NCBI RefSeq assembly: GCF_051014445.1
Contig: NC_135134.1
Span: 2,261,672 to 2,325,671, forward strand
Origin: Colletes latitarsis
Taxonomy: Eukaryota > Arthropoda > Insecta > Hymenoptera > Colletidae
DNA length: 64,000 nucleotides
Direction: 5' to 3'
Shown here: piece after piece, positions 12,131 through 25,200 of the stretch
Layout: each line of letters opens with the position of its first letter
How positions within the stretch are numbered: position 1 is the first letter of the stretch
Notes under the pieces: model-generated
Told to the model about the DNA's origin: nothing
The model's input: the letters and a program-made list of their open reading frames with translations, nothing else
The model's database searches: none
Position numbers and translations under genes: made by a program

Positions 12131-15100
12131 AGATCCTGGCCTTTTTCCGGCTTGGACCACGTAGTAATGTGGTACCACACTGAAACAATCAAATAAACCT
12201 GGTTCCGATTAATATTTTAGAGGATAACGCCGGCTATGTCTGGGATTGGTCTGGTATTCGCCGTCATCTGGCTCGTACTTTCGCATTTTTCGCATACTTG
12301 CTTGCCAGATCCTGGCCTTTTTCTGGTCTGTATCACGTAGTAATGTGGTACCACACTGAAACCGTCAATAAAAGCTGGTTCCGATTAGTATCTTAGAGGA
12401 TAGCGCTGGTTATGGCTGGGTTAGTTCTGGTATTTGCAATCATCTGGCTCGTACCTTCGCATTGTTCGCCTACTTGTTATCAAGATCCTGGGCTTTTTCT
12501 GGTTTGGATCACGTAGTAATGCGGTACCACACAGTAACAGACAATTAAACCTGGTTGCCATTAATATTTTGGGGGATAACGCCGGTTATGTCTCGGTTAG
12601 GTCTGGGATTTGCCCTCATCTGGCTCGTACCTTTGCATTTTTCGCCTACTTGTTGGCAAGATCCTGGGCTTTTTCTGGTTCGGATCACGTAGTAATGCGG
12701 TACCACACCGAAACAGTCAATTAAACCTGGTTGCGATTAATATTTTAGAGGATAACGCCGGTTATGTCTCGGTTAGGTCTGGGATTTGCCCTCATCTGGC
12801 TCGCACTTTCGCATCTATCGCATACTTGATGGCTAGATCCTGGCCTTTTTCTGGTTCGGATCACGTAGTAATGCGCTACCACACCGAAACAGTCAATTAA
12901 ACCTGGTTGCGATTAATATTTTAGAGGATAACGCCGGTTATGTCTCGGTTAGGTCTGGGATTTGCCCTGATCTGGCTCCTACTTTCGCATTTTTCGCATA
13001 CTTGTTGGCCAGATCCTGGGCTTTTCCTGGTTTGGATCACGTAGTAATGCGGTACCACACCGAAGCAGTCAATTAAACCTGGTTGCGATTAATATTTTAC
13101 AGGATAACGCCGGTTATGTCTCGGTTAGGTCTGGGATTTGCCCTGATCTGGCTCCTACTTTCGCATTCTTCGCATACTTGTTGGCCATATCCTGGGCTTT
13201 TCCTGGTTTGGATCACGTAGTAATGCGGTACCACACCGAAACTGTCAATTAAACCTGGTTGCGATTAATATTTTAGAGGATAGCGCCGCTTGTGTCTCGG
13301 TTAGGTCTGGGATTTGCCCTCATCTGGCTCGCACTTTTGCATTTTTCGCATAGTTGCTGGCCTTTTTCTGGCTTGGACCACGTAGTAATGTGGTACCACA
13401 CTGAAACAGTCAAACAAACCTGGTTCCGATTAATATTTTAGAGGATAACGCCGGCTATGTCTGGGGTAGGTCTGGTATTTGCCCTCATCTGGCTCGTACT
13501 TTCGCATTTTTCGCATACGAGCTGGCCAGATCCTGGCCTTTTTCTGGTCTGTATCACGTAGCAATGTGGTACCACTCTGAAACCGTCAATAAAAGCTGGT
13601 TCCGATTAGTATCTTAGAGGATAACGCTGGTTATGGCTGGGTTAGTTCTGGTATTTGCAATCATCTGGCTCGTACCTTCGCATTTTTCGCCTACTTGTTG
13701 ACAAGATCCTGGGCTTTTTCTGGTTCGGATCACGTAGTAATGCGGTACCACACCGAAACTGCCAATTAAACCTGGTTGCGATTAATATTTTAGAGGATAA
13801 CGCCGGTTATGTCTCGGTTAGGTCTGGGATTTGCCCTGATCTGGCTCCTACTTTCGCATTTTTCGCATACTTGTTGGCCAGATCCTGGGCTTTTCCTGGT
13901 TTGGATCACGTAGTAATGCGGTACCACACCGAAGCAGTCAATTAAACCTGGTTGCGATTAATATTTTAGAGGATAACGCCGGTTATGTCTCGGTTAGGTC
14001 TGGGTTTTGCCCGCATCTGGCTCGTACCTTCGCATTTTTCGCCTACTTGTTGGCAAGATCCTGGGCTTTTTCTGGTTCGGATCACGTAGTAATGCGCTAC
14101 CACACCGAAACAGTCAATTAAACCTGGTTGCGATTAATATTTTAGAGGATGACGCCGGTTATGTCTCGGTTAGGTCTGGGATTTGCCCATATCTGGCTCG
14201 CACTTTCGCATTTTACGCCTATTTGTTGTCAAGATCCTGGGCTTTTTCTGGTTTGGATCACGTAGTAATGCGGTACCACAACGTAACATTCAATTAAACC
14301 TGGTTGCGATTAATATTTTGGAGGATAACGCCGGTTATGTCTCGGTTAGGTCTGGGATTTGCCCTGATCTGGCTCCTACTTTCGCATTTTTCGCATACTT
14401 GTTGGCCATATCCTGGGCTTTTCCTGGTTCGGATCACGTAGTAATGCGGTACCACACCGTAACATCCAATTAAACCTGGTTGCGATTAATATTTTGGAGG
14501 ATAACGCCGGTTATGTCTCGGTTAGGTCTGGGATTTGCCCTCATCTGGCTCGTACTTTCGCATTTTTCGCCTACTTGTTGTCAAGATCCTGGGCTTTTTC
14601 TGGTTTGGATCACGTAGTAATGCGGTACCACACCGTAACAGACAATTAAACCTGGTTGGGATTAATATTTTGGGGGATAACGCCGGTTATGTCTCGGTTA
14701 GGTCTGGGATTTGCCCTGATCTGGCTCCTACTTTCGCATTTTTCGCATACTTGTTGGCCATATCCTGGGCTTTTCCTGGTTTGGATCACGTAGTAATGCG
14801 GTACCACACCGAAACTGTCAATTAAACCTGGTTGCGATTAATATTTTAGAGGATAGCGCCGCTTATGTCTCGGTTAGGTCTGGGATTTGCCCTCAACTGG
14901 CTCGCACTTTTGCATTTTTCGCATACTTGTTGGCCTTTTTCTGGCTTGGACCACGTAGTAATGTGGTACCACACTGAAACAGTCAAATAAACCTGGTTCC
15001 GATTAATATTTTAGAGGCTAACGCTGGCTATGTCTGGGATAGGTCTGGTATTTGCCCTCATCTGGCTCGCACTTTTGCATTTTTCGCATACTTGTTGGCC

Positions 15101-17713
15101 AGATCCTGGCCTTTTTCTGGGTTGGATCACGTAGTAATGCGGTACCACACCGTAACAGTCAATTAAACTTCGTTGCGATTAATATTTTAGAGGATAACGC
15201 CGGTTATGTCTCGGTTAGGTCTGGTATTTGCAATCATCTGGCTCGTACCTTCGCATTTTTCGCATACTTGTTAGCCAGATCCTGGGCTTTTCCTTGGTTG
15301 GATCACGCAGTAATGTGGCACCACACTGAAACAGTCAATAGTAGCTGGTTGCGATTAATATTTTAGAGGATAACGCGGGTTATGTCTGGGTTAGGTCTGG
15401 GATTTGCCCTCATCTGGCTCGTACTTTCGCATCTATCGCATACTTGATGGCTAGATCCTGGCCTTTTTCTGGTTTGGATCACGTAGTAATGCGGTACTAC
15501 ACCGAAACAGTCAATTAAACCTGGTTGCGATTAATATTTTAGAGGATGACGCCGGTTATGTCTCGGTTAGGTCTGGGATTTGCCCTCATCTGGCTCGCAC
15601 TTTCGCATTTTTCGCATACTTGTTGGCCAGATCCTGGCCTTTTTCTGGCTTGGACCACGTAGTAATGTGGTACCACACTGAAACAGTCAAATAAACCTGG
15701 TTCCGATTAATATTTTAGAGGATAACGCCGGCTATGTCTGGGATAGGTCTGGTATTTGCCCTCATCTGGCTCGTACTGTTGCATTTCTCGCATACTTGTT
15801 GGCCAGATCCTGGGCTTTTTCAGGTCTGGATCACGTAGTAATGCGGTAGCACACCGTAACAGTCAATTAAACTTGGTTGCGATTAATATTTTAGAGGATA
15901 ACGCCGGTTATGTCTCGGTTAGGTCTGGTATTTGCAATCATCTGGCTCGTACCTTCGCATTTTTCGCATACTTGTTGGCCAGATCCTGGCCTTTTTCTGG
16001 TCTGTATCACGTAGCAATGTGGTACCACTCTGAAACCGTCAATAAAAGCTTGTTCCGATTAGTATCTTAGAGGATAACGCTGGTTATGGCTGGGTTAGTT
16101 CTGGTATTTGCCCTCATCTGGCTCGCACTTTCGCATGTATCGCATACTTGATGGCTAGATCCTGGCCTTTTTCTGGTTTGGATCACGTAGTAATGCGGTA
16201 CCACACCGTAACAGTCAATTAAACCTGGTTGCGATTAATATTTTAGAGGATAACGCCGGTTATGTCTCGGTTAGGTCTGGGATTTGCCCTGATCTGGCTC
16301 CTACTTTCGCATTTTTCGCATACTTGTTGGCCAGATCCTGGGCTTTTCCTGGTTTGGATCACGTAGTAATGCGGTACCACACCGAAGCAGTCAATTAAAC
16401 CTGGTTGCGATCAATATTTTAGAGGATAACGCCGGTTATGTCTCGGTTAGGTCTGGGTTTTGCCCGCATCTGGCTCGTACCTTTGCATTTTTCGCCTACT
16501 TGTTGGCAAGATCCTGGGCTTTTTCTGGTTCGGATCACGTAGTAATGCGGTACCACACCGAAACTGTCAATTAAACCTGGTTGCGATTAATATTTTAGAG
16601 GATAACGCCGGTTATGTCTCGGTTAGGTCTGGTATTTGCCCTCATCTGGCTCGCACTTTTGCATTTTTCGCATACTTGTTGGCCAGATCCTGGCCTTTTT
16701 CTGGCTTGGACCACCTAGTAATTAGGTACCACACTGAAACATTCAACTAAACCTGGTTCCGATTAATATTTTAGAGGATAACGCCGGTTATGTCTCGGTT
16801 AGGTCTGGGATTTGCCCTCATCTGGCTCGTACCTTCGCATTTTTCGCCTACTTGTTGGCAAGAACCTGGGCTTTTTCTGGTTCGGATCACGTAGTAATGC
16901 GCTACCACACCGAAACAGTCAATTAAACCTGGTTGCGATTAATATTTTAGAGGATAACGCCGGTTATGTCTCGGTTAAGTCTGGGATTTGCCCATATCTG
17001 GCTCGCACTTTCGCATTTTACGCCTACTTGTTGTCAAGATCCTGGGCTTTTTCTGGTTTGGATCACGTAGTAATGCGGTACCACACCGTAACATTCAATT
17101 AAACCTGGTTGCGATTAATATTTTGGAGGATAACGCCGGTTATGTCTCGGTTAGGTCTGGTATTTGCCCTCATCTGGCTCGTACCTTTGCATTTTTCGCC
17201 TACTTGTTGGCAAGATCCTGGGCTTTTTCTGGTTCGGATCACGTAGTAATGCGGTACCACACCGTAACATTCAATTAAACCTGGTTGCGATTAATATTTT
17301 GGAGGATAACGCCGGTTATGTCTCGGTTAGGTCTGGGATTTGCCCTCATCTGGCTCGTACTTTCGCATTTTTCGCATACTTGCTTGTCAGAGCCTGGCCT
17401 TTTTCTGGTCTGTATCACGTAGTAATGTGGTACCACACTGAAACCGTCAATAAAAGCTGGTTCCGATTAGTATCTTAGAGGATAACGCTGGTTATGGCTG
17501 GGTTAGTTCTGGTATTTACAATCATCTGGCTCGTACCTTCGCATTGTTCGCCTACTTGTTGGCCATATCCTGGGCTTTTCCTGGTTTGGATCACGTAGTA
17601 ATGCGGTACCACACCGAAACTGTCAATTAAACCTGGTTGCGATTAATATTTTAGAGGATAGCGCCGCTTATGTCTCGGTTAGGTCTGGGATTTGCCCTCA
17701 TCTGGCTCGCACT
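12131..17713. repeat. Third HOR pass, c2830 to the HOR end
   Basis: The exchange at 12106-12147 lies in a stretch shared by both parents. The upstream side has the CACTTTTGC word of the c7160 type; the downstream side has TTTTTCCGGC, as in the copies near 3560 and 7765. From there the order is canonical through 12434, 12610, 13655, 14007, 14183, 14535, 15052, 15756, 16460, 16812, 16988 and 17164 to anchor P at 17714. The spacing 9101 to 13655 is 4,554, or 26 x 176 minus 22. Private single-base changes include G for A near 13292, A for T near 14896 and T for G near 16051. Confidence 0.8.
13744..13919. repeat. Representative 176-bp monomer, phased on GGTACC
   Basis: This monomer serves as a reference for the numbering used here. 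From GGTACC (1-6) it runs through CAATTAAACC (about 20-29), GATTAATATTTT (37-48), ATAACGCCGGTTAT (54-67), a near-tandem pair of 11-mers (62-72 and 73-83), two TTTCGCAT words 9 bp apart (109-116 and 118-125), a GGCC-containing dyad region (133-147) and CACGTAGTAATG (164-175). GGTACC is present in most monomers of the window. Variants GCTACC, GGCACC, GGTAAC, GGTACT and GGTAGC occur at fixed places in the higher-order repeat. In silico KpnI digestion should therefore give mostly a 176-bp ladder. Confidence 0.9.
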
Positions 17714-20700
17714 TTTGCATTTTTTGCATACTTGTTGGCCTTTTTCTGGCTTGGACCACGTAGTAATGTGGTACCACACCGAAACTGTCACTTAAACCTG
17801 GTTGCGATTAATATTTTAGAGGATAGCGCCGCTTATGTCTCGGTTAGGTCTGGGATTTGCCCTCATCTGGCTCGCACTTTTGCATTTTTCGCATAGTTGC
17901 TGGCCTTTTTCTGGCTTGGACCACGTAGTAATGTGGTACCACACTGAAACAGTCAAACAAACCTGGTTCCGATTAATATTTTAGAGGATAACGCCGGCTA
18001 TGTCTGGGGTAGGTCTGGTATTTGCCCTCATCTGGCTCGTACTTTCGCATTTTTCGCATACGAGCTGGCCAGATCCTGGCCTTTTTCTGGTCTGTATCAC
18101 GTAGCAATGTGGTACCACTCTGAAACCGTCGATAAAAGCTGGTTCCGATTAGTATCTTAGAGGATAACGCTGGTTATGGCTGGGTTAGTTCTGGTATTTG
18201 CAATCATCTGGCTCGTACCTTCGCATTTTTCGCCTACTTGTTGACAAGATCCTGGGCTTTTTCTGGTTCGGATCACGTAGTAATGCGGTACCACACCGAA
18301 ACTGCCAATTAAACCTGGTTGCGATTAATATTTTAGAGGATAACGCCGGTTATGTCTCGGTTAGGTCTGGGATTTGCCCTGATCTGGCTCCTACTTTCGC
18401 ATTTTTCGCATACTTGTTGGCCAGATCCTGGGCTTTTCCTGGTTTGGATCACGTAGTAATGCGGTACCACACCGAAGCAGTCAATTAAACCTGGTTGCGA
18501 TTAATATTTTAGAGGATAACGCCGGTTATGTCTCGGTTAGGTCTGGGTTTTGCCCGCATCTGGCTCGTACCTTCGCATTTTTCGCCTACTTGTTGGCAAG
18601 ATCCTGGGCTTTTTCTGGTTCGGATCACGTAGTAATGCGCTACCACACCGAAACAGTCAATTAAACCTGGTTGCGATTAATATTTTAGAGGATGACGCCG
18701 GTTATGTCTCGGTTAGGTCTGGGATTTGCCCATATCTGGCTCGCACTTTCGCATTTTACGCCTATTTGTTGTCAAGATCCTGGGCTTTTTCTGGTTTGGA
18801 TCACGTAGTAATGCGGTACCACAACGTAACATTCAATTAAACCTGGTTGCGATTAATATTTTGGAGGATAACGCCGGTTATGTCTCGGTTAGGTCTGGGA
18901 TTTGCCCTGATCTGGCTCCTACTTTCGCATTTTTCGCATACTTGTTGGCCATATCCTGGGCTTTTCCTGGTTCGGATCACGTAGTAATGCGGTACCACAC
19001 CGTAACATCCAATTAAACCTGGTTGCGATTAATATTTTGGAGGATAACGCCGGTTATGTCTCGGTTAGGTCTGGGATTTGCCCTCATCTGGCTCGTACTT
19101 TCGCATTTTTCGCCTACTTGTTGTCAAGATCCTGGGCTTTTTCTGGTTTGGATCACGTAGTAATGCGGTACCACACCGTAACAGACAATTAAACCTGGTT
19201 GGGATTAATATTTTGGGGGATAACGCCGGTTATGTCTCGGTTAGGTCTGGGATTTGCCCTGATCTGGCTCCTACTTTCGCATTTTTCGCATACTTGTTGG
19301 CCATATCCTGGGCTTTTCCTGGTTTGGATCACGTAGTAATGCGGTACCACACCGAAACTGTCAATTAAACCTGGTTGCGATTAATATTTTAGAGGATAGC
19401 GCCGCTTATGTCTCGGTTAGGTCTGGGATTTGCCCTCATCTGGCTCGCACTTTTGCATTTTTCGCATACTTGTTGGCCTTTTTCTGGCTTGGACCACGTA
19501 GTAATGTGGTACCACACTGAAACAGTCAAATAAACCTGGTTCCGATTAATATTTTAGAGGCTAACGCTGGCTATGTCTGGGATAGGTCTGGTATTTGCCC
19601 TCATCTGGCTCGCACTTTTGCATTTTTCGCATACTTGTTGGCCAGATCCTGGCCTTTTTCTGGGTTGGATCACGTAGTAATGCGGTACCACACCGTAACA
19701 GTCAATTAAACTTCGTTGCGATTAATATTTTAGAGGATAACGCCGGTTATGTCTCGGTTAGGTCTGGTATTTGCAATCATCTGGCTCGTACCTTCGCATT
19801 TTTCGCATACTTGTTAGCCAGATCCTGGGCTTTTCCTTGGTTGGATCACGCAGTAATGTGGCACCACACTGAAACAGTCAATAGTAGCTGGTTGCGATTA
19901 ATATTTTAGAGGATAACGCGGGTTATGTCTGGGTTAGGTCTGGGATTTGCCCTCATCTGGCTCGTACTTTCGCACCTATCGCATACTTGATGGCTAGATC
20001 CTGGCCTTTTTCTGGTTTGGATCACGTAGTAATGCGGTACTACACCGAAACAGTCAATTAAACCTGGTTGCGATTAATATTTTAGAGGATGACGCCGGTT
20101 ATGTCTCGGTTAGGTCTGGGATTTGCCCTCATCTGGCTCGCACTTTCGCATTTTTCGCATACTTGTTGGCCAGATCCTGGCCTTTTTCTGGCTTGGACCA
20201 CGTAGTAATGTGGTACCACACTGAAACAGTCAAATAAACCTGGTTCCGATTAATATTTTAGAGGATAACGCCGGCTATGTCTGGGATAGGTCTGGTATTT
20301 GCCCTCATCTGGCTCGTACTGTTGCATTTCTCGCATACTTGTTGGCCAGATCCTGGGCTTTTTCAGGTCTGGATCACGTAGTAATGCGGTAGCACACCGT
20401 AACAGTCAATTAAACTTGGTTGCGATTAATATTTTAGAGGATAACGCCGGTTATGTCTCGGTTAGGTCTGGTATTTGCAATCATCTGGCTCGTACCTTCG
20501 CATTTTTCGCATACTTGTTGGCCAGATCCTGGCCTTTTTCTGGTCTGTATCACGTAGCAATGTGGTACCACTCTGAAACCGTCAATAAAAGCTGGTTCCG
20601 ATTAGTATCTTAGAGGATAACGCTGGTTATGGCTGGGTTAGTTCTGGTATTTGCCCTCATCTGGCTCGCACTTTCGCATGTATCGCATACTTGATGGCTA

Positions 20701-22256
20701 GATCCTGGCCTTTTTCTGGTTTGGATCACGTAGTAATGCGGTACCACACCGTAACAGTCAATTAAACCTGGTTGCGATTAATATTTTAGAGGATAACGCC
20801 GGTTATGTCTCGGTTAGGTCTGGGATTTGCCCTGATCTGGCTCCTACTTTCGCATTTTTCGCATACTTGTTGGCCAGATCCTGGGCTTTTCCTGGTTTGG
20901 ATCACGTAGTAATGCGGTACCACACCGAAGCAGTCAATTAAACCTGGTTGCGATCAATATTTTAGAGGATAACGCCGGTTATGTCTCGGTTAGGTCTGGG
21001 TTTTGCCCGCATCTGGCTCGTACCTTTGCATTTTTCGCCTACTTGTTGGCAAGATCCTGGGCTTTTTCTGGTTCGGATCACGTAGTAATGCGGTACCACA
21101 CCGAAACTGTCAATTAAACCTGGTTGCGATTAATATTTTAGAGGATAACGCCGGTTATGTCTCGGTTAGGTCTGGTATTTGCCCTCATCTGGCTCGCACT
21201 TTTGCATTTTTCGCATACTTGTTGGCCAGATCCTGGCCTTTTTCTGGCTTGGACCACCTAGTAATTAGGTACCACACTGAAACATTCAACTAAACCTGGT
21301 TCCGATTAATATTTTAGAGGATAACGCCGGTTATGTCTCGGTTAGGTCTGGGATTTGCCCTCATCTGGCTCGTACCTTCGCATTTTTCGCCTACTTGTTG
21401 GCAAGAACCTGGGCTTTTTCTGGTTCGGATCACGTAGTAATGCGCTACCACACCGAAACAGTCAATTAAACCTGGTTGCGATTAATATTTTAGAGGATAA
21501 CGCCGGTTATGTCTCGGTTAAGTCTGGGATTTGCCCATATCTGGCTCGCACTTTCGCATTTTACGCCTACTTGTTGTCAAGATCCTGGGCTTTTTCTGGT
21601 TTGGATCACGTAGTAATGCGGTACCACACCGTAACATTCAATTAAACCTGGTTGCGATTAATATTTTGGAGGATAACGCCGGTTATGTCTCGGTTAGGTC
21701 TGGTATTTGCCCTCATCTGGCTCGTACCTTTGCATTTTTCGCCTACTTGTTGGCAAGATCCTGGGCTTTTTCTGGTTCGGATCACGTAGTAATGCGGTAC
21801 CACACCGTAACATTCAATTAAACCTGGTTGCGATTAATATTTTGGAGGATAACGCCGGTTATGTCTCGGTTAGGTCTGGGATTTGCCCTCATCTGGCTCG
21901 TACTTTCGCATTTTTCGCATACTTGCTTGTCAGAGCCTGGCCTTTTTCTGGTCTGTATCACGTAGTAATGTGGTACCACACTGAAACCGTCAATAAAAGC
22001 TGGTTCCGATTAGTATCTTAGAGGATAACGCTGGTTATGGCTGGGTTAGTTCTGGTATTTACAATCATCTGGCTCGTACCTTCGCATTGTTCGCCTACTT
22101 GTTGGCCATATCCTGGGCTTTTCCTGGTTTGGATCACGTAGTAATGCGGTACCACACCGAAACTGTCAATTAAACCTGGTTGCGATTAATATTTTAGAGG
22201 ATAGCGCCGCTTATGTCTCGGTTAGGTCTGGGATTTGCCCTCATCTGGCTCGCACT
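17714..22256. repeat. 26-monomer HOR unit, copy A (4,543 bp)
   Basis: Anchor P is followed directly by the monomer that in long copies lies 22 monomers further on (marker ATAGTTGCTG at 17893), so 3,871 bp of the long HOR is absent. The remaining order from c4050 to c8414 is complete (4,364 bp, exactly as predicted). The length 4,543 equals 26 x 176 minus 33, explained by three 11-bp-deleted monomers. The joint falls in GGTACCACAC at 17770-17779. A private C near 17789 (GTCACTTAAACC) and a private C near 19975 separate it from the next unit. Confidence 0.88.
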
Positions 22257-25200
22257 TTTGCATTTTTTGCATACTTGTTGGCCTTTTTCTGGCTTGGACC
22301 ACGTAGTAATGTGGTACCACACCGAAACTGTCAATTAAACCTGGTTGCGATTAATATTTTAGAGGATAGCGCCGCTTATGTCTCGGTTAGGTCTGGGATT
22401 TGCCCTCATCTGGCTCGCACTTTTGCATTTTTCGCATAGTTGCTGGCCTTTTTCTGGCTTGGACCACGTAGTAATGTGGTACCACACTGAAACAGTCAAA
22501 CAAACCTGGTTCCGATTAATATTTTAGAGGATAACGCCGGCTATGTCTGGGGTAGGTCTGGTATTTGCCCTCATCTGGCTCGTACTTTCGCATTTTTCGC
22601 ATACGAGCTGGCCAGATCCTGGCCTTTTTCTGGTCTGTATCACGTAGCAATGTGGTACCACTCTGAAACCGTCGATAAAAGCTGGTTCCGATTAGTATCT
22701 TAGAGGATAACGCTGGTTATGGCTGGGTTAGTTCTGGTATTTGCAATCATCTGGCTCGTACCTTCGCATTTTTCGCCTACTTGTTGACAAGATCCTGGGC
22801 TTTTTCTGGTTCGGATCACGTAGTAATGCGGTACCACACCGAAACTGCCAATTAAACCTGGTTGCGATTAATATTTTAGAGGATAACGCCGGTTATGTCT
22901 CGGTTAGGTCTGGGATTTGCCCTGATCTGGCTCCTACTTTCGCATTTTTCGCATACTTGTTGGCCAGATCCTGGGCTTTTCCTGGTTTGGATCACGTAGT
23001 AATGCGGTACCACACCGAAGCAGTCAATTAAACCTGGTTGCGATTAATATTTTAGAGGATAACGCCGGTTATGTCTCGGTTAGGTCTGGGTTTTGCCCGC
23101 ATCTGGCTCGTACCTTCGCATTTTTCGCCTACTTGTTGGCAAGATCCTGGGCTTTTTCTGGTTCGGATCACGTAGTAATGCGCTACCACACCGAAACAGT
23201 CAATTAAACCTGGTTGCGATTAATATTTTAGAGGATGACGCCGGTTATGTCTCGGTTAGGTCTGGGATTTGCCCATATCTGGCTCGCACTTTCGCATTTT
23301 ACGCCTATTTGTTGTCAAGATCCTGGGCTTTTTCTGGTTTGGATCACGTAGTAATGCGGTACCACAACGTAACATTCAATTAAACCTGGTTGCGATTAAT
23401 ATTTTGGAGGATAACGCCGGTTATGTCTCGGTTAGGTCTGGGATTTGCCCTGATCTGGCTCCTACTTTCGCATTTTTCGCATACTTGTTGGCCATATCCT
23501 GGGCTTTTCCTGGTTCGGATCACGTAGTAATGCGGTACCACACCGTAACATCCAATTAAACCTGGTTGCGATTAATATTTTGGAGGATAACGCCGGTTAT
23601 GTCTCGGTTAGGTCTGGGATTTGCCCTCATCTGGCTCGTACTTTCGCATTTTTCGCCTACTTGTTGTCAAGATCCTGGGCTTTTTCTGGTTTGGATCACG
23701 TAGTAATGCGGTACCACACCGTAACAGACAATTAAACCTGGTTGGGATTAATATTTTGGGGGATAACGCCGGTTATGTCTCGGTTAGGTCTGGGATTTGC
23801 CCTGATCTGGCTCCTACTTTCGCATTTTTCGCATACTTGTTGGCCATATCCTGGGCTTTTCCTGGTTTGGATCACGTAGTAATGCGGTACCACACCGAAA
23901 CTGTCAATTAAACCTGGTTGCGATTAATATTTTAGAGGATAGCGCCGCTTATGTCTCGGTTAGGTCTGGGATTTGCCCTCATCTGGCTCGCACTTTTGCA
24001 TTTTTCGCATACTTGTTGGCCTTTTTCTGGCTTGGACCACGTAGTAATGTGGTACCACACTGAAACAGTCAAATAAACCTGGTTCCGATTAATATTTTAG
24101 AGGCTAACGCTGGCTATGTCTGGGATAGGTCTGGTATTTGCCCTCATCTGGCTCGCACTTTTGCATTTTTCGCATACTTGTTGGCCAGATCCTGGCCTTT
24201 TTCTGGGTTGGATCACGTAGTAATGCGGTACCACACCGTAACAGTCAATTAAACTTCGTTGCGATTAATATTTTAGAGGATAACGCCGGTTATGTCTCGG
24301 TTAGGTCTGGTATTTGCAATCATCTGGCTCGTACCTTCGCATTTTTCGCATACTTGTTAGCCAGATCCTGGGCTTTTCCTTGGTTGGATCACGCAGTAAT
24401 GTGGCACCACACTGAAACAGTCAATAGTAGCTGGTTGCGATTAATATTTTAGAGGATAACGCGGGTTATGTCTGGGTTAGGTCTGGGATTTGCCCTCATC
24501 TGGCTCGTACTTTCGCATCTATCGCATACTTGATGGCTAGATCCTGGCCTTTTTCTGGTTTGGATCACGTAGTAATGCGGTACTACACCGAAACAGTCAA
24601 TTAAACCTGGTTGCGATTAATATTTTAGAGGATGACGCCGGTTATGTCTCGGTTAGGTCTGGGATTTGCCCTCATCTGGCTCGCACTTTCGCATTTTTCG
24701 CATACTTGTTGGCCAGATCCTGGCCTTTTTCTGGCTTGGACCACGTAGTAATGTGGTACCACACTGAAACAGTCAAATAAACCTGGTTCCGATTAATATT
24801 TTAGAGGATAACGCCGGCTATGTCTGGGATAGGTCTGGTATTTGCCCTCATCTGGCTCGTACTGTTGCATTTCTCGCATACTTGTTGGCCAGATCCTGGG
24901 CTTTTTCAGGTCTGGATCACGTAGTAATGCGGTAGCACACCGTAACAGTCAATTAAACTTGGTTGCGATTAATATTTTAGAGGATAACGCCGGTTATGTC
25001 TCGGTTAGGTCTGGTATTTGCAATCATCTGGCTCGTACCTTCGCATTTTTCGCATACTTGTTGGCCAGATCCTGGCCTTTTTCTGGTCTGTATCACGTAG
25101 CAATGTGGTACCACTCTGAAACCGTCAATAAAAGCTGGTTCCGATTAGTATCTTAGAGGATAACGCTGGTTATGGCTGGGTTAGTTCTGGTATTTGCCCT

